From assembly GCA_965183835.1 (NCBI GenBank), contig CBCYME010000008.1, positions 26,711 to 90,710 of the forward strand: DNA of 64,000 nucleotides, in the 5' to 3' direction. Position 1 is the first letter of the stretch; each line of letters begins with the position of its first letter. The DNA is from OMPR01 sp965183835 (GTDB lineage Bacteria > Pseudomonadota > Alphaproteobacteria > Rhodobacterales > Rhodobacteraceae). The position numbers were made by a program, and so were the translations under genes. Below, one piece after another: positions 9,481 to 18,224 of this stretch. The notes beneath the pieces were generated by a model. It saw only the letters and a program-made list of their open reading frames with translations, made no database searches and was not told the origin of the DNA.

Positions 9481-10681
9481 GGCGACGCGCTCTCCGTTTG
9501 ATGTTTGCCTGTACGACGAAGTAGTCGATCAGCGGTGCAAAAACGTTACCGAACAGGATGGCCAGCATCATGCCCTCAGGGAAGGCCGGGTTGATCACGC
9601 GGATCAAGACAACCATGATGCCGATCAACGCGCCATAGATATAGCGGCCCACGTTGGTGTGGCTGGCTGAAACGGGTTCTGTGACCATAAAGACCAGACC
9701 AAAGGCATAGCCACCCAGAACCAGATGCCAATGCCAAGGCATTGCAAACATGGGGTTGGTGGTGGATCCGATGGTGTTGAGCAACAGCGAGAAGCCGATC
9801 ATGCCTGCAAGGCAGCCGATAACCAGACGCCAGTTGGCGATTTTGGTGAACAGCAAGAAACCCAGACCGATAAAGCAGGCCAATGCAGATGTTTCGCCCA
9901 TAGACCCTTGGACAAAGCCCAAGAACGCGTCCATCCAAGTGATGCCTTTGGCTGCCAGCGCCTGAACGCCGTCCGCAGCAGTCACACCCAACGCAGTCGC
10001 GCCAGAAAACCCATCAACCGGGGTCCAGATCGAGTCACCGGACATGTACGCAGGATAAGCAAAATACAGGAACGCACGACCCGTCAACGCCGGGTTGAGG
10101 AAGTTTTTGCCAGTACCGCCAAAGACTTCTTTGCCGATGACAACACCGAACGAGATGCCCAAGGCAACTTGCCACAACGGTGTCGATGCAGGCAGGATCA
10201 GCGTGTACAGCATCGAGGTCACAAGGAACCCCTCGTTGACTTCGTGGCCGCGAATGGTTGCGAACAAGACTTCCCAGATACCACCAACAACCAAGGTCGT
10301 CAGATAGATTGGTAGGAAATACAGGAACCCGTGCACCATGGTGGAAAAGATGCTGGAGGGGTCCAGCGAAATGCCCAACGCGTTCAGCAGCGAAATGCGC
10401 CAGCCGGTTGCGGCCTCATTCCCCAAAACGGCGAGGGCCGAATTGACCTGAAAACCGGTGTTGTACAGCGCCATCAGGATCGCGGGGATTGTCGCGATGA
10501 CTACATAGGTCATGATCCGCTTCATATCCACGTATGACCGCGCATGTGGCGCCGCAGTGGTTACGGTTTTAGGCGTGTAAATAAAGCTCTCAACCATCTC
10601 ATAGACGGGGAAGAGTTTCTCGTACTTGCCACCCTTGGTAAAGTTTGGCTCGATACGGTCAAAGAAGCTGCGCAGCCCCAT
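9473..10681 (-). CDS. nqrB: Na+-NQR subunit B (covalent FMN, quinone/sodium channel)
   Basis: A 402-residue polytopic subunit holding a covalent FMN and probably riboflavin; it forms much of the sodium channel and quinone site. The attachment motif is DGFSGATALG, with Thr229 as flavin acceptor. About ten membrane helices are visible. The start at 10681 (MGLRSFFDRIEPNF) has AAGGAGG nine bases upstream and lies four bases after the nqrA stop; an in-frame ATG at 10759 lies inside nqrA and would add a non-homologous extension. Confidence 0.97.
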   Translation of the reverse strand: MGLRSFFDRIEPNFTKGGKYEKLFPVYEMVESFIYTPKTVTTAAPHARSYVDMKRIMTYVVIATIPAILMALYNTGFQVNSALAVLGNEAATGWRISLLNALGISLDPSSIFSTMVHGFLYFLPIYLTTLVVGGIWEVLFATIRGHEVNEGFLVTSMLYTLILPASTPLWQVALGISFGVVIGKEVFGGTGKNFLNPALTGRAFLYFAYPAYMSGDSIWTPVDGFSGATALGVTAADGVQALAAKGITWMDAFLGFVQGSMGETSALACFIGLGFLLFTKIANWRLVIGCLAGMIGFSLLLNTIGSTTNPMFAMPWHWHLVLGGYAFGLVFMVTEPVSASHTNVGRYIYGALIGIMVVLIRVINPAFPEGMMLAILFGNVFAPLIDYFVVQANIKRRARRHV

Positions 10682-10685
10682 AGGC

Positions 10686-12023
10686 TCAGCCCTCCTTTTC
10701 AATTTTGGCAAGGCAGTCCCGCAGGGCCTCGCCGTATTCGTATTTAGCCGGGCAGGCAAAGCCGACCAGACCCAGATCTTCTTCGTCCAGCTCTAGCGCG
10801 CCGAGCGCCTGTGCTGAATCCGTGTCCATAACCAACAACGCACGGAGCAACTGTGTCGGCAGGTAATCCTGTGGCATCAACTCTTCGAAAGTGCCGGTTG
10901 GAACCATCGCGCGGCGACCGCCGTTCAGGTTGGTGCCCAGATCCTGCATTTTGCGCGTCAACGCCGAGCCCAAGACGGGCTGAATGGCGTATTTCGAAAA
11001 CATCGGACGGATCCAACCCAGTGGGATCTGTTTGGTGTCTTCGCGCATGATGGTGATCTGGCGTGCGTGACGGCCCAAGTATGCGCCGGGTCCGTCTGCG
11101 GCACGACCGCTCAGAACCGAACCGGACACGACACGAACAGCGCCATCAGCGCTGACTTCGTTTGCTGTCAGCTCGTCCGTCGAGGCACCCATCATGGTTC
11201 GGATCAAACGCGGGTTAGACGCAGCAGGGCCTGCCAGTGCGATCACGATATTCGGATCGATATGGCCGGTCATCAACAGACGACCAATGGCAATCACGTC
11301 CTGATAGGAAATGGTCCAGACAACTTGGTCGCCAACCGGGGGCTGCAAGAAGTGGATGTGCGTACCAGCCAAACCAGCCGGGTGTGGACCCGAGAAGGTC
11401 GCAACCGTCGCGCCATCAACTGAGGGAACCGTATCGCCTGCTTTGTGGCACAGATAGGTCGCACCGTCGCTCAGCAGCGTAATCGCCTTAAGCCCGGTTT
11501 CAAACGCCTCTTTGGCGTCTGCGATGATCAGGGCGGCATCCGCGGCCAGCGGTTCGCTGTCCATTGCCGTGACATAGATCGCCAGCGGCTTGCTGCCAGG
11601 CTGGGGCATCTTGGAATAGGGCCGTGTGCGGAAACTGGTCCACAAACCCGCCGCGCAGAGCTTTTCTGTTAGCCCTTCCGCAGTTTTGCCGTTTCCGACC
11701 GCACTAAAGTCGATTCCTGCATCGTTTACATCGGAGATATCGATGACAACACTCTGCAAGACCCGGCGCGCACCGCGGTTGATTGCCTTGACCCGACCCG
11801 TGGCCGGAGCAACGATGACAGCCTCTGGCGCATCTTTGTGACAAAACAGCGGGGTGCCGCGTTGTACGGCATCACCGTCCTGCACCAGCATTTTGGGTTT
11901 CAGGCCAACATAGTCGGCCCCGACGACACCCACCGATCCAAAGTCTGGACCAGGGTGGATTTTCTGTTCGGGTGCGCCTGCCAACGGCAGGTTTAACCCT
12001 TTTTTCAATGAGAAATTATGCAT
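10686..12023 (-). CDS. nqrA: Na+-NQR subunit A
   Basis: A 445-residue peripheral subunit beginning MHNFSLKKGLNLPLAGAPEQ, the family start (KKGLxLPxAG). NqrA sits on the cytoplasmic face and takes part in quinone binding and complex assembly. It is the first gene of the nqrABCDEF operon, with 387 bases of non-coding sequence upstream that should hold the promoter. Confidence 0.97.
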   Translation of the reverse strand: MHNFSLKKGLNLPLAGAPEQKIHPGPDFGSVGVVGADYVGLKPKMLVQDGDAVQRGTPLFCHKDAPEAVIVAPATGRVKAINRGARRVLQSVVIDISDVNDAGIDFSAVGNGKTAEGLTEKLCAAGLWTSFRTRPYSKMPQPGSKPLAIYVTAMDSEPLAADAALIIADAKEAFETGLKAITLLSDGATYLCHKAGDTVPSVDGATVATFSGPHPAGLAGTHIHFLQPPVGDQVVWTISYQDVIAIGRLLMTGHIDPNIVIALAGPAASNPRLIRTMMGASTDELTANEVSADGAVRVVSGSVLSGRAADGPGAYLGRHARQITIMREDTKQIPLGWIRPMFSKYAIQPVLGSALTRKMQDLGTNLNGGRRAMVPTGTFEELMPQDYLPTQLLRALLVMDTDSAQALGALELDEEDLGLVGFACPAKYEYGEALRDCLAKIEKEG

Positions 12024-12410
12024 ATGTAGCTACGTTCTTCCGAGCCCGTTTCCCGTGGCGGTTCCTACCTGATGGATAGCCGCAACAAGGCAAATTCCGA
12101 GAAACCTAACATAGGTTCCAACACAGTCCAAAATATTCAGTCTATGGATTTGCCAGGGTAGCTCCTGTCCGCGCGCAGCTTTACGCCGGGAATGCGAAAA
12201 ACGCAAACCTCCTTTGCGCTGAATCTCGGAATTTGAGTGGATTTTTACTGTCTCGGGGTAAAGTAACACAGGGCTTCAGGCGCATTTGCCGTCTCTGTTG
12301 TCAGGATTGACGCATCAGAGTTGTGCACCGGCTTTGCGGGTTTCACAGATTCGGGCGCTGCATCGCAGCAAATGTGCGGTTCTGATCCGAAAACCAGAAC
12401 CGAGGGACGG
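12024..12410. other. intergenic region carrying the nqr operon promoter and the end of the RND operon
   Basis: 387 bases between nqrA and the RND permease gene, both on the minus strand. It contains a 15-base inverted repeat, AACCTA-ACA-TAGGTT, at 12103-12117, about 80 bases upstream of the nqrA start, which could be an operator. A 7-base-pair hairpin (GGTTCTG / CAGAACC, 12378-12401) just beyond the RND stop may be a weak terminator. A short open frame at 12030-12269 has no recognisable features and I do not call it a gene. Confidence 0.4.
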
Positions 12411-15400
12411 TTATCTTAGAAACCGTCGGATATCGTCGCTGATGGCCAGCAGAACTGGGATCAGGATCAAAGTGATCAGCGTGGCAAAAATTTCGCCATA
12501 GGCCAACGAAATCGCCGCCGGGATCAGATATTGTGCCTGTTCTGATGTTTCGCTGAGTAGGGGCATCAGACCGATAACAGTTGTGGCTGTCGTCAGGAAA
12601 ATAGCCTGAAACCGTCCGATCCCTGCGTCTTTCAGGGCTTCATGGACCGTGTGCCCATCGCGACGCGCGTCATTGTACCGTGTTACCATGACCAAAGAGT
12701 CATTTACCACCACACCCGTTAGGGCCAGCATTCCAAAGAAAGACAGCAGTGAAAGCGGCACGTCCATGATCAAGTGTCCAATCGTTGCCCCCACAAATCC
12801 AAACGGTACGACCGATACAATAATCACCGGTTGCCAGTACGATTTGAGCGGGACCGCCATCAGCACATAGATCAGCACCATCGCCAGCAACAACGCGCGT
12901 TTCAATCCATCCTGCACTTCTCCGATTTCCTCAAGCTCGCCCCCGGCCCGAATGTCGACAGAGGGATAGCGTTCCGTCAGATCGGGCACCAATGTCTGGA
13001 ACATCGCTTGCGAGGTTTCTTCGGGTGATACTTTGGATTTGTCGATAGAGGCACTTACGGTGCTGAGCTGCTTGCCATTTCGACGGGTGATGGAACTGGG
13101 CACATACCGCCCGCTGACCTCGGCCACGGACAGCAGCGGCACCCAATCGCCTGCCTCATTGCGCAGGCGCGATTGCATCAGATCGTCTATCGTGTTGCGC
13201 GCCTGTGTGGCGTTGCGCACAATCACACGCACCTCTTGATCATCACGCTGGATTTTTTGCACTTCGGCCCCGCCAAAACGATATCCGATCTGGGTTGCCA
13301 GTGTTTCGGTGGAAAATCCCAGATGGCGGGCTTCGGGTTTCAAGCGCACGGTCAGTTCAGGTGCGCCGCCTTGCAATGAACTGCGCAGGTTCGAAACGCC
13401 GTCGATTGTGCCCAGATATGCGCGCACTTCGTCACTGGCTTTGGCCAGTAGATCGGTGTCTTTGCTGAACAGCCGGATCTGGAATCCGCCGCCCAACTCT
13501 TCGGTGCCTGAAAAACTCAACTCGACGGTCCCTTCGAGTTGCCCAACGCGGGTTTGCCAGTCCCGCAGGATATCGAGAATACCAAGGCCCGGACGATCCG
13601 CGACAGGGGTTAGCTCTGCATATAGCTCGGCGCTGCGCGGGTCCGAGATCTGGAAAAAGATGTTGCGGATTGGCGGTTCTGCCAAAGAATGCGTTTCAGC
13701 CAGTTCGGCGTTCAGCGCATCCCCGATATCTTGGATAAACAAGATATTGTCGCGAGTCAGGGCAAAGGGTGCCCGCTTGTCCATCTGCATGCTGAGCGAA
13801 ATCACCTGACCGGGAACTTCTGGGAAAAAGGTTGTTTTGACCTTGCCTTTGTAAATCAGCCCAATGCCAAGCGCGGCCATTGCGACAAAGAGCAACAGAA
13901 CCGCATACCGATGGATCAAGGCCAGACGCAGGGCAGGGGCATATATAGTGACCCTGAAACCCGCCAATCCGCGTTTGAAAACCGATTGCACTCGTGCCCA
14001 ACCGCGCGAGACAAAATTGCTGGGCTCTTTGTTCATATCGATGTGGGCAAGGTGGGCGGGCAGGATGAATTTGCTTTCGAACAGCGAAAACAACAGCGCC
14101 AAGATGACCATGCCCGAAAACCCGGCCAGAACTTTGCCCAGCGGGTTGTTGATCATCAGCAAGGGAAAGAAGGCCGCGATGGTCGTCAGAACACCAAAAA
14201 CGGTTGCGACTGCAACTTTGTTCACACCTGCTTCGGTGCCGATCAGCGGGTCTTTGTGCTTTTTGCGTTCCTCAAAAACGCTTTCGCCGACGACAACCGC
14301 ATCGTCGACCAAAATCCCCAAGGCAATGATCAGACCAAAAGTGGTGATATCGTTGAGCGAATAGTCGATCCATTTGCTGCCCGCCACAGCCAGTGCGCCC
14401 ATAACCGATATGGGAATGCCCATTGCGACCCAAAAGGCCAAGCGAACGTTCAAGAACAGCGATAGCATCAGCCCAACCAGCAAGAGCCCCTGAAACCCAT
14501 TGGTCTGCAACAATTGCAAACGATCCGAGATGTAAGAACTCGCGTCGCCCCAAACGGTTGTCTTGACTTCGGGCGGCAGAATTTGGCGGAATTCCTCGAC
14601 CGTTTCCTTGACTACCTTGGAAATCGTCAACAAGTTTTCGGTGCGCCCAACCTGAACCACCATGCCGACGGTCGGTTCCCCATTGAACCGAAACAGATAG
14701 TCGCGGTCGGCAAACCCATCAGTCACCTGTGCGACGTCCCCAAGCAGCACAACAGACCCATCTGGGCGTTCCAGAACCGGAATGCGGGCATAATCACTGG
14801 CAAATCGGGCTTTGTTGTCGGCGCGCAGGAAAATGTCGCCCCCGGCTGTGCGCAGGGATCCGGATTGAAAATCGATCGAGTTGCGGCGGATCGATTGCGC
14901 AACTTGCGCCACAGTTAGGTTCAACCGCTCCAACGCCGAGGGGAGCACCTCGATCTGCATCTCGCGTTCGTGCAAGCCCCAGATCTGAAGGCGCGACAGT
15001 TCCGGTTCTGCTAGCAGTTGTTCGCGCAGCCGCTCGGCCAGTCGTTGCAACGTGCGCGGATCGGTATCCCCATGAAGATTGACGTAAAGCGCCGGGATGT
15101 CAAAGCCGCCCGTCTGGATCACAGGTCGGCGCGCTGATTGTGGCAGATCACCAATGCTGTCGACCCGGATCCGTATCTTGTCCAACAGTTTCTGCAGATC
15201 CTGTGATCCGGATTTTCGCACGTAGATCGTAGAAGACGCCGCACTGGAGGTGGATGAGATCGAGCGTACGCCATCCAACCCTTCGAGGCCCTTTTCGATC
15301 TTTCGCGTGATCAGTTCATCGACTTGTTCGGCCGTGCTGCCGCGGTAATAGGTACTGATTTCGATGTTTTCTGCAGGGATGCGTGGAAACCCTTCGATCC

Positions 15401-15500
15401 GGATGGTCAAGGCGGTCATGACGCCCATAAATAGGATGAGGGCCATAACAAGGTTGGCCGCAACAGGGTTGCGGATGAACCAGCTGGTCAATGCGTGCAT
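12411..15500 (-). CDS. RND-family efflux transporter, inner-membrane permease
   Basis: A 1029-residue HAE/AcrB-like resistance-nodulation-division pump. It starts MHALTSWFIRNPVAANLVMA and shows the N-terminal helix, two large periplasmic loops and the TM4 proton-relay pair in GILVDDAVVVGESVFEE. The second half repeats the layout (GVVVNDSLVMVTRYNDARR). It should export hydrophobic or amphiphilic compounds by proton antiport, together with the fusion protein encoded two bases upstream and an outer-membrane channel not present here. It is the last gene of a tetR-MFP-RND operon. Confidence 0.93.
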   Translation of the reverse strand: MHALTSWFIRNPVAANLVMALILFMGVMTALTIRIEGFPRIPAENIEISTYYRGSTAEQVDELITRKIEKGLEGLDGVRSISSTSSAASSTIYVRKSGSQDLQKLLDKIRIRVDSIGDLPQSARRPVIQTGGFDIPALYVNLHGDTDPRTLQRLAERLREQLLAEPELSRLQIWGLHEREMQIEVLPSALERLNLTVAQVAQSIRRNSIDFQSGSLRTAGGDIFLRADNKARFASDYARIPVLERPDGSVVLLGDVAQVTDGFADRDYLFRFNGEPTVGMVVQVGRTENLLTISKVVKETVEEFRQILPPEVKTTVWGDASSYISDRLQLLQTNGFQGLLLVGLMLSLFLNVRLAFWVAMGIPISVMGALAVAGSKWIDYSLNDITTFGLIIALGILVDDAVVVGESVFEERKKHKDPLIGTEAGVNKVAVATVFGVLTTIAAFFPLLMINNPLGKVLAGFSGMVILALLFSLFESKFILPAHLAHIDMNKEPSNFVSRGWARVQSVFKRGLAGFRVTIYAPALRLALIHRYAVLLLFVAMAALGIGLIYKGKVKTTFFPEVPGQVISLSMQMDKRAPFALTRDNILFIQDIGDALNAELAETHSLAEPPIRNIFFQISDPRSAELYAELTPVADRPGLGILDILRDWQTRVGQLEGTVELSFSGTEELGGGFQIRLFSKDTDLLAKASDEVRAYLGTIDGVSNLRSSLQGGAPELTVRLKPEARHLGFSTETLATQIGYRFGGAEVQKIQRDDQEVRVIVRNATQARNTIDDLMQSRLRNEAGDWVPLLSVAEVSGRYVPSSITRRNGKQLSTVSASIDKSKVSPEETSQAMFQTLVPDLTERYPSVDIRAGGELEEIGEVQDGLKRALLLAMVLIYVLMAVPLKSYWQPVIIVSVVPFGFVGATIGHLIMDVPLSLLSFFGMLALTGVVVNDSLVMVTRYNDARRDGHTVHEALKDAGIGRFQAIFLTTATTVIGLMPLLSETSEQAQYLIPAAISLAYGEIFATLITLILIPVLLAISDDIRRFLR

Positions 15501-15501
15501 G

Positions 15502-16638
15502 TCACTGACCCTCTACTTGGCGCGGGGACACTTGCAGCCCCGGTAAGAAAGATCCAAGCGGATTGCGCACTACATCAAGTGTTGTGCTTGTTTCGGGCGC
15601 ACGAACAACGACATGGGCGCCTTCGCGATAGCTGATGTCGGCCTTGAACCGTCGCAACCGGTTTTCTGGATCGACATACCAAATGTCGCCTTCGCGGGTC
15701 AGCGTGGATTCTGGCAACCTTAGGGTTTGTTCGATTTCGCGCCCGTTCAGCTCCACTTTCACAAAAGCACCGGGCTGGATCAGGCCGGGCTTTGCTTCGA
15801 CCACTTCGAGAAACAGTTTGCGCTGTCTGGTTTGGGCATCCAAAAACCCGCCGCCACGCCGAATGCGGGCCGTTCCAAGAAACTGATTAGTTTGACTAAG
15901 CAGCTTGGCGGTGTGGCGATCCCAGGGTTTAGACAGCAACACCCAATCCGCATCGCCCAAAGACACCTCAAGATCAAACCGTTGATCATCAACCAGCGAA
16001 AGCAATGCTTGGCCGGCGGTAACGGTTTGGCCCGGGCTGACATCGCGCTTGGTGACAAAGCCGGAAAATGGGGCGGTGATCACAGTCGACCGCAGCTGTT
16101 CGCGCGCGGCTTCGACCTGAACCTTACTGGCCGCGACGGCATGTTCGGCGATGCGCATTTGTGGTAAGTGCAACGCAAGGTCTGTTGCCTCAATGGTCTT
16201 TCCCCGAGCGATTTGCTTTCGGGCCACTTCGGATTTGTTTTTGGCCTGAACAAGGGCCAGCTCCGCTTCGGACAACCGCTGTTGAGCCTGTGCCAGATTG
16301 AACCGAAAATTGCTGTCTTCGATCCGGATCAGGGTATCGCCCTCTTTCACCTGCTCACCCGCCAATGAATGGTCTGACACCTCGATAATGCGCCCGGATA
16401 CAGCGGCAGAAAGGGTCGCGGACCAACGCGGTTTGATTTCCGCAAAGCCGTGAACCTTGCCAGCGTGGCTGCTGCTCTGCGCTGAGATTACGGAAACAAG
16501 CGGAAAGCTTGGCGGTTTGACCGCTTCGGCAATGTCGGCTGTATCTTCGAGTTCGTCCAGAAAGACCAAGACGCCACCCAGAATGACGCTTGCAGCCAGT
16601 AACCATTTCCAGCGGCCACGGGGTTTCGGGTCAGTCAT
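15502..16638 (-). CDS. RND efflux periplasmic adaptor (membrane fusion) protein
   Basis: A 378-residue HlyD/AcrA-type adaptor. The N-terminus (KWLLAASVILGGVLVF) is a membrane anchor without a lipobox. A lipoyl-like half motif (SAAVSGRIIEVSDHSLAGEQVKEGD) precedes a helical hairpin around residues 110-170 rich in Ala, Glu, Lys and Gln, then the second half motif TAPFSGFVTKRDVSPGQ. It bridges the permease and an outer-membrane channel. Its start overlaps the end of the TetR gene by eight bases. Confidence 0.92.
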   Translation of the reverse strand: MTDPKPRGRWKWLLAASVILGGVLVFLDELEDTADIAEAVKPPSFPLVSVISAQSSSHAGKVHGFAEIKPRWSATLSAAVSGRIIEVSDHSLAGEQVKEGDTLIRIEDSNFRFNLAQAQQRLSEAELALVQAKNKSEVARKQIARGKTIEATDLALHLPQMRIAEHAVAASKVQVEAAREQLRSTVITAPFSGFVTKRDVSPGQTVTAGQALLSLVDDQRFDLEVSLGDADWVLLSKPWDRHTAKLLSQTNQFLGTARIRRGGGFLDAQTRQRKLFLEVVEAKPGLIQPGAFVKVELNGREIEQTLRLPESTLTREGDIWYVDPENRLRRFKADISYREGAHVVVRAPETSTTLDVVRNPLGSFLPGLQVSPRQVEGQ

Positions 16639-17251
16639 TGCGCGGTCCTTTGGACGGGGGGGTAAGATAGATATGCAGCATGCGGCGCACGGTTTCAGTT
16701 AGGGCAGGGGGCACGGCCCGTTCCGCAAAGGCCGCTTGCGTAATCATGCCGTCAAACAAAGCGAGCAGGGAATAAACAACGCTGTCGGGGCAAAGGTCAG
16801 TGGGCAACCGGTTTGCCGCCTGATCTTTTTGGATCGCATGCACCATTGCAGCCGCCAGATTGCGTTCCGAAGCTTGCAGTTCTTCGAATCCTTCGCGTGT
16901 GTTGTGGGCATGAATCCCAAATTCGATTGAGAGACGCGAAATGATCGGGTTGGTTTGATACGCAACCAAATCAGCCAAAAGGCTATCCAAGGTTTCAAGC
17001 AGGCTAGAGCCGGTTTCAATCATTCGGGTCATATCATCTACGCTGTCGCGTTCATGCAGCGCGAGCGCCTGTATGATCGCGTCTTTGCCAGAAAAATACC
17101 GATACAATCCGCCGGGGCTGATGTCCGCGGCTTTGCAGATATCCTGCATTGTCGTGTCTTGCAGGCCTTTGGAGGCAAACAGCGTCGCGGCCGCCTCTAG
17201 AATAGCGGTGGTGCGTCGGTTTCGGTTTTTGGGATCTTTGGGGCGGGCCAT
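16631..17251 (-). CDS. TetR/AcrR-family transcriptional regulator of the RND operon
   Basis: A 206-residue TetR-type repressor with an N-terminal helix-turn-helix (TMQDICKAADISPGGLYRYFSGKDAI) and a C-terminal ligand-binding region. The start at 17251 (MARPKDPKNRNRRT) fits the family; an in-frame ATG at 17281 would add ten residues and is an alternative. As first gene of the tetR-MFP-RND operon it probably represses its own transcript and responds to a pump substrate. The effector is unknown. Confidence 0.88.
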   Translation of the reverse strand: MARPKDPKNRNRRTTAILEAAATLFASKGLQDTTMQDICKAADISPGGLYRYFSGKDAIIQALALHERDSVDDMTRMIETGSSLLETLDSLLADLVAYQTNPIISRLSIEFGIHAHNTREGFEELQASERNLAAAMVHAIQKDQAANRLPTDLCPDSVVYSLLALFDGMITQAAFAERAVPPALTETVRRMLHIYLTPPSKGPRND

Positions 17252-17313
17252 CTGAGACTCATTTTGCGAATGAAGATTCACATAATGCCTTGGCTCGCTG
17301 ATGTAAAGTTAAG

Positions 17314-17327
17314 AGAATAAGGATTCT
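17314..17327. promoter_or_regulatory. inverted repeat, candidate TetR operator
   Basis: AGAAT-AAGG-ATTCT, a perfect 5-base inverted repeat 60 bases upstream of the tetR start, between the divergent tetR and glpR genes. The match is short, so the call is tentative. A C9 tract follows at 17354-17362. Confidence 0.3.
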
Positions 17328-17450
17328 TACAATTTTAGAGGGAAGCATCAATACCCCCCCCCTTTCACATCAAGTATTAGTGAAAACAAAACGAATGACA
17401 TTGAAAGTGAGTGAGCCTATGTATTCGGCGAAACGCACGAGAGAATCTTA

Positions 17451-18224
17451 ATGGACGCGAACAGCCGACATCAGAGTATTGTAGACCTGCTCAAAGATCA
17501 GGATCGGGTTCAGGTCGAAGATCTGGCAGATCGTTTTGGGGTCAGTACACAGACAATTCGCGCGGATTTGCGGGCACTCAGCGATCGTGGAATGGCCGTG
17601 CGCACTCATGGTGGGGCCGAACGCGCCGATCAAAGTTCGAGCCAGGAATACGCAGCGCGGCGTCAAACCTGTGCACCACAGAAAGAGGCGATGGGCCGTA
17701 TCGCGGCGTCGCTGATCCCTGACAATTGCTCGGTGTCCTTGAACATCGGCACTTCAACAGAGCAGGTTGCCAAAGCGTTGGCGGCGCATTCGGGGCTGAC
17801 GGTATTGTCAAACAATATCAACATCATCAACAGCCTGATCGGCACGCGGTCCAAAGACCTCATTTTGGCCGGGGGTGCCGTACGTCAAAGCGACGGGGCC
17901 ATCGTTGGCGAAGACGCGGTTGAGTTCATTTCGCGCTACAAGGTGGATTATGCGGTGATTGGCGCGTCCTCGCTGGATGCGGACGGCTCGGTTTTGGACT
18001 TTGACGCACGTGAGGTTTCGGTGGCGCGGGCGGTCTTGCGCAACGCGCGCACGCGGATCTTAGTGTGTGACACATCAAAATTCGCGATTTCTGCCCCGGT
18101 CAGGATCTGCACCATCGCGGATCTGGACTATGTGGTGACAGATACGCCCCCCCCATTGGAGTTTCTGGAACAAGCCCGTCTTGGCCAGACCGAAGTTTTG
18201 ACAGTGGATCAATCCCATGACTGA
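17451..18224 (+). CDS. glpR: DeoR/GlpR-family transcriptional regulator
   Basis: A 257-residue DeoR-family repressor. The N-terminal winged helix (residues 1-60) includes VEDLADRFGVSTQTIRADLRAL; the C-terminal sugar-phosphate isomerase-like domain includes NIGTSTEQVAKAL and the NN..N motif LSNNINIINSL. It overlaps glpD by eight bases (ATGACTGA), so it most likely controls glycerol-3-phosphate use with glycerol-3-phosphate as inducer. The reading frame passes through a C8 tract at about 18147-18154 without breaking. Confidence 0.85.
   Translation: MDANSRHQSIVDLLKDQDRVQVEDLADRFGVSTQTIRADLRALSDRGMAVRTHGGAERADQSSSQEYAARRQTCAPQKEAMGRIAASLIPDNCSVSLNIGTSTEQVAKALAAHSGLTVLSNNINIINSLIGTRSKDLILAGGAVRQSDGAIVGEDAVEFISRYKVDYAVIGASSLDADGSVLDFDAREVSVARAVLRNARTRILVCDTSKFAISAPVRICTIADLDYVVTDTPPPLEFLEQARLGQTEVLTVDQSHD

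Noticed and set aside
12030..12269. Open frame of 79 codons upstream of nqrA
   Set aside because: No family features, and it covers the expected promoter region.
13689..14465. Long open frame antisense to the RND permease
   Set aside because: It is a shadow of the real gene: no ribosome-binding site of note and no recognisable domain, while the sense frame is a full-length permease.
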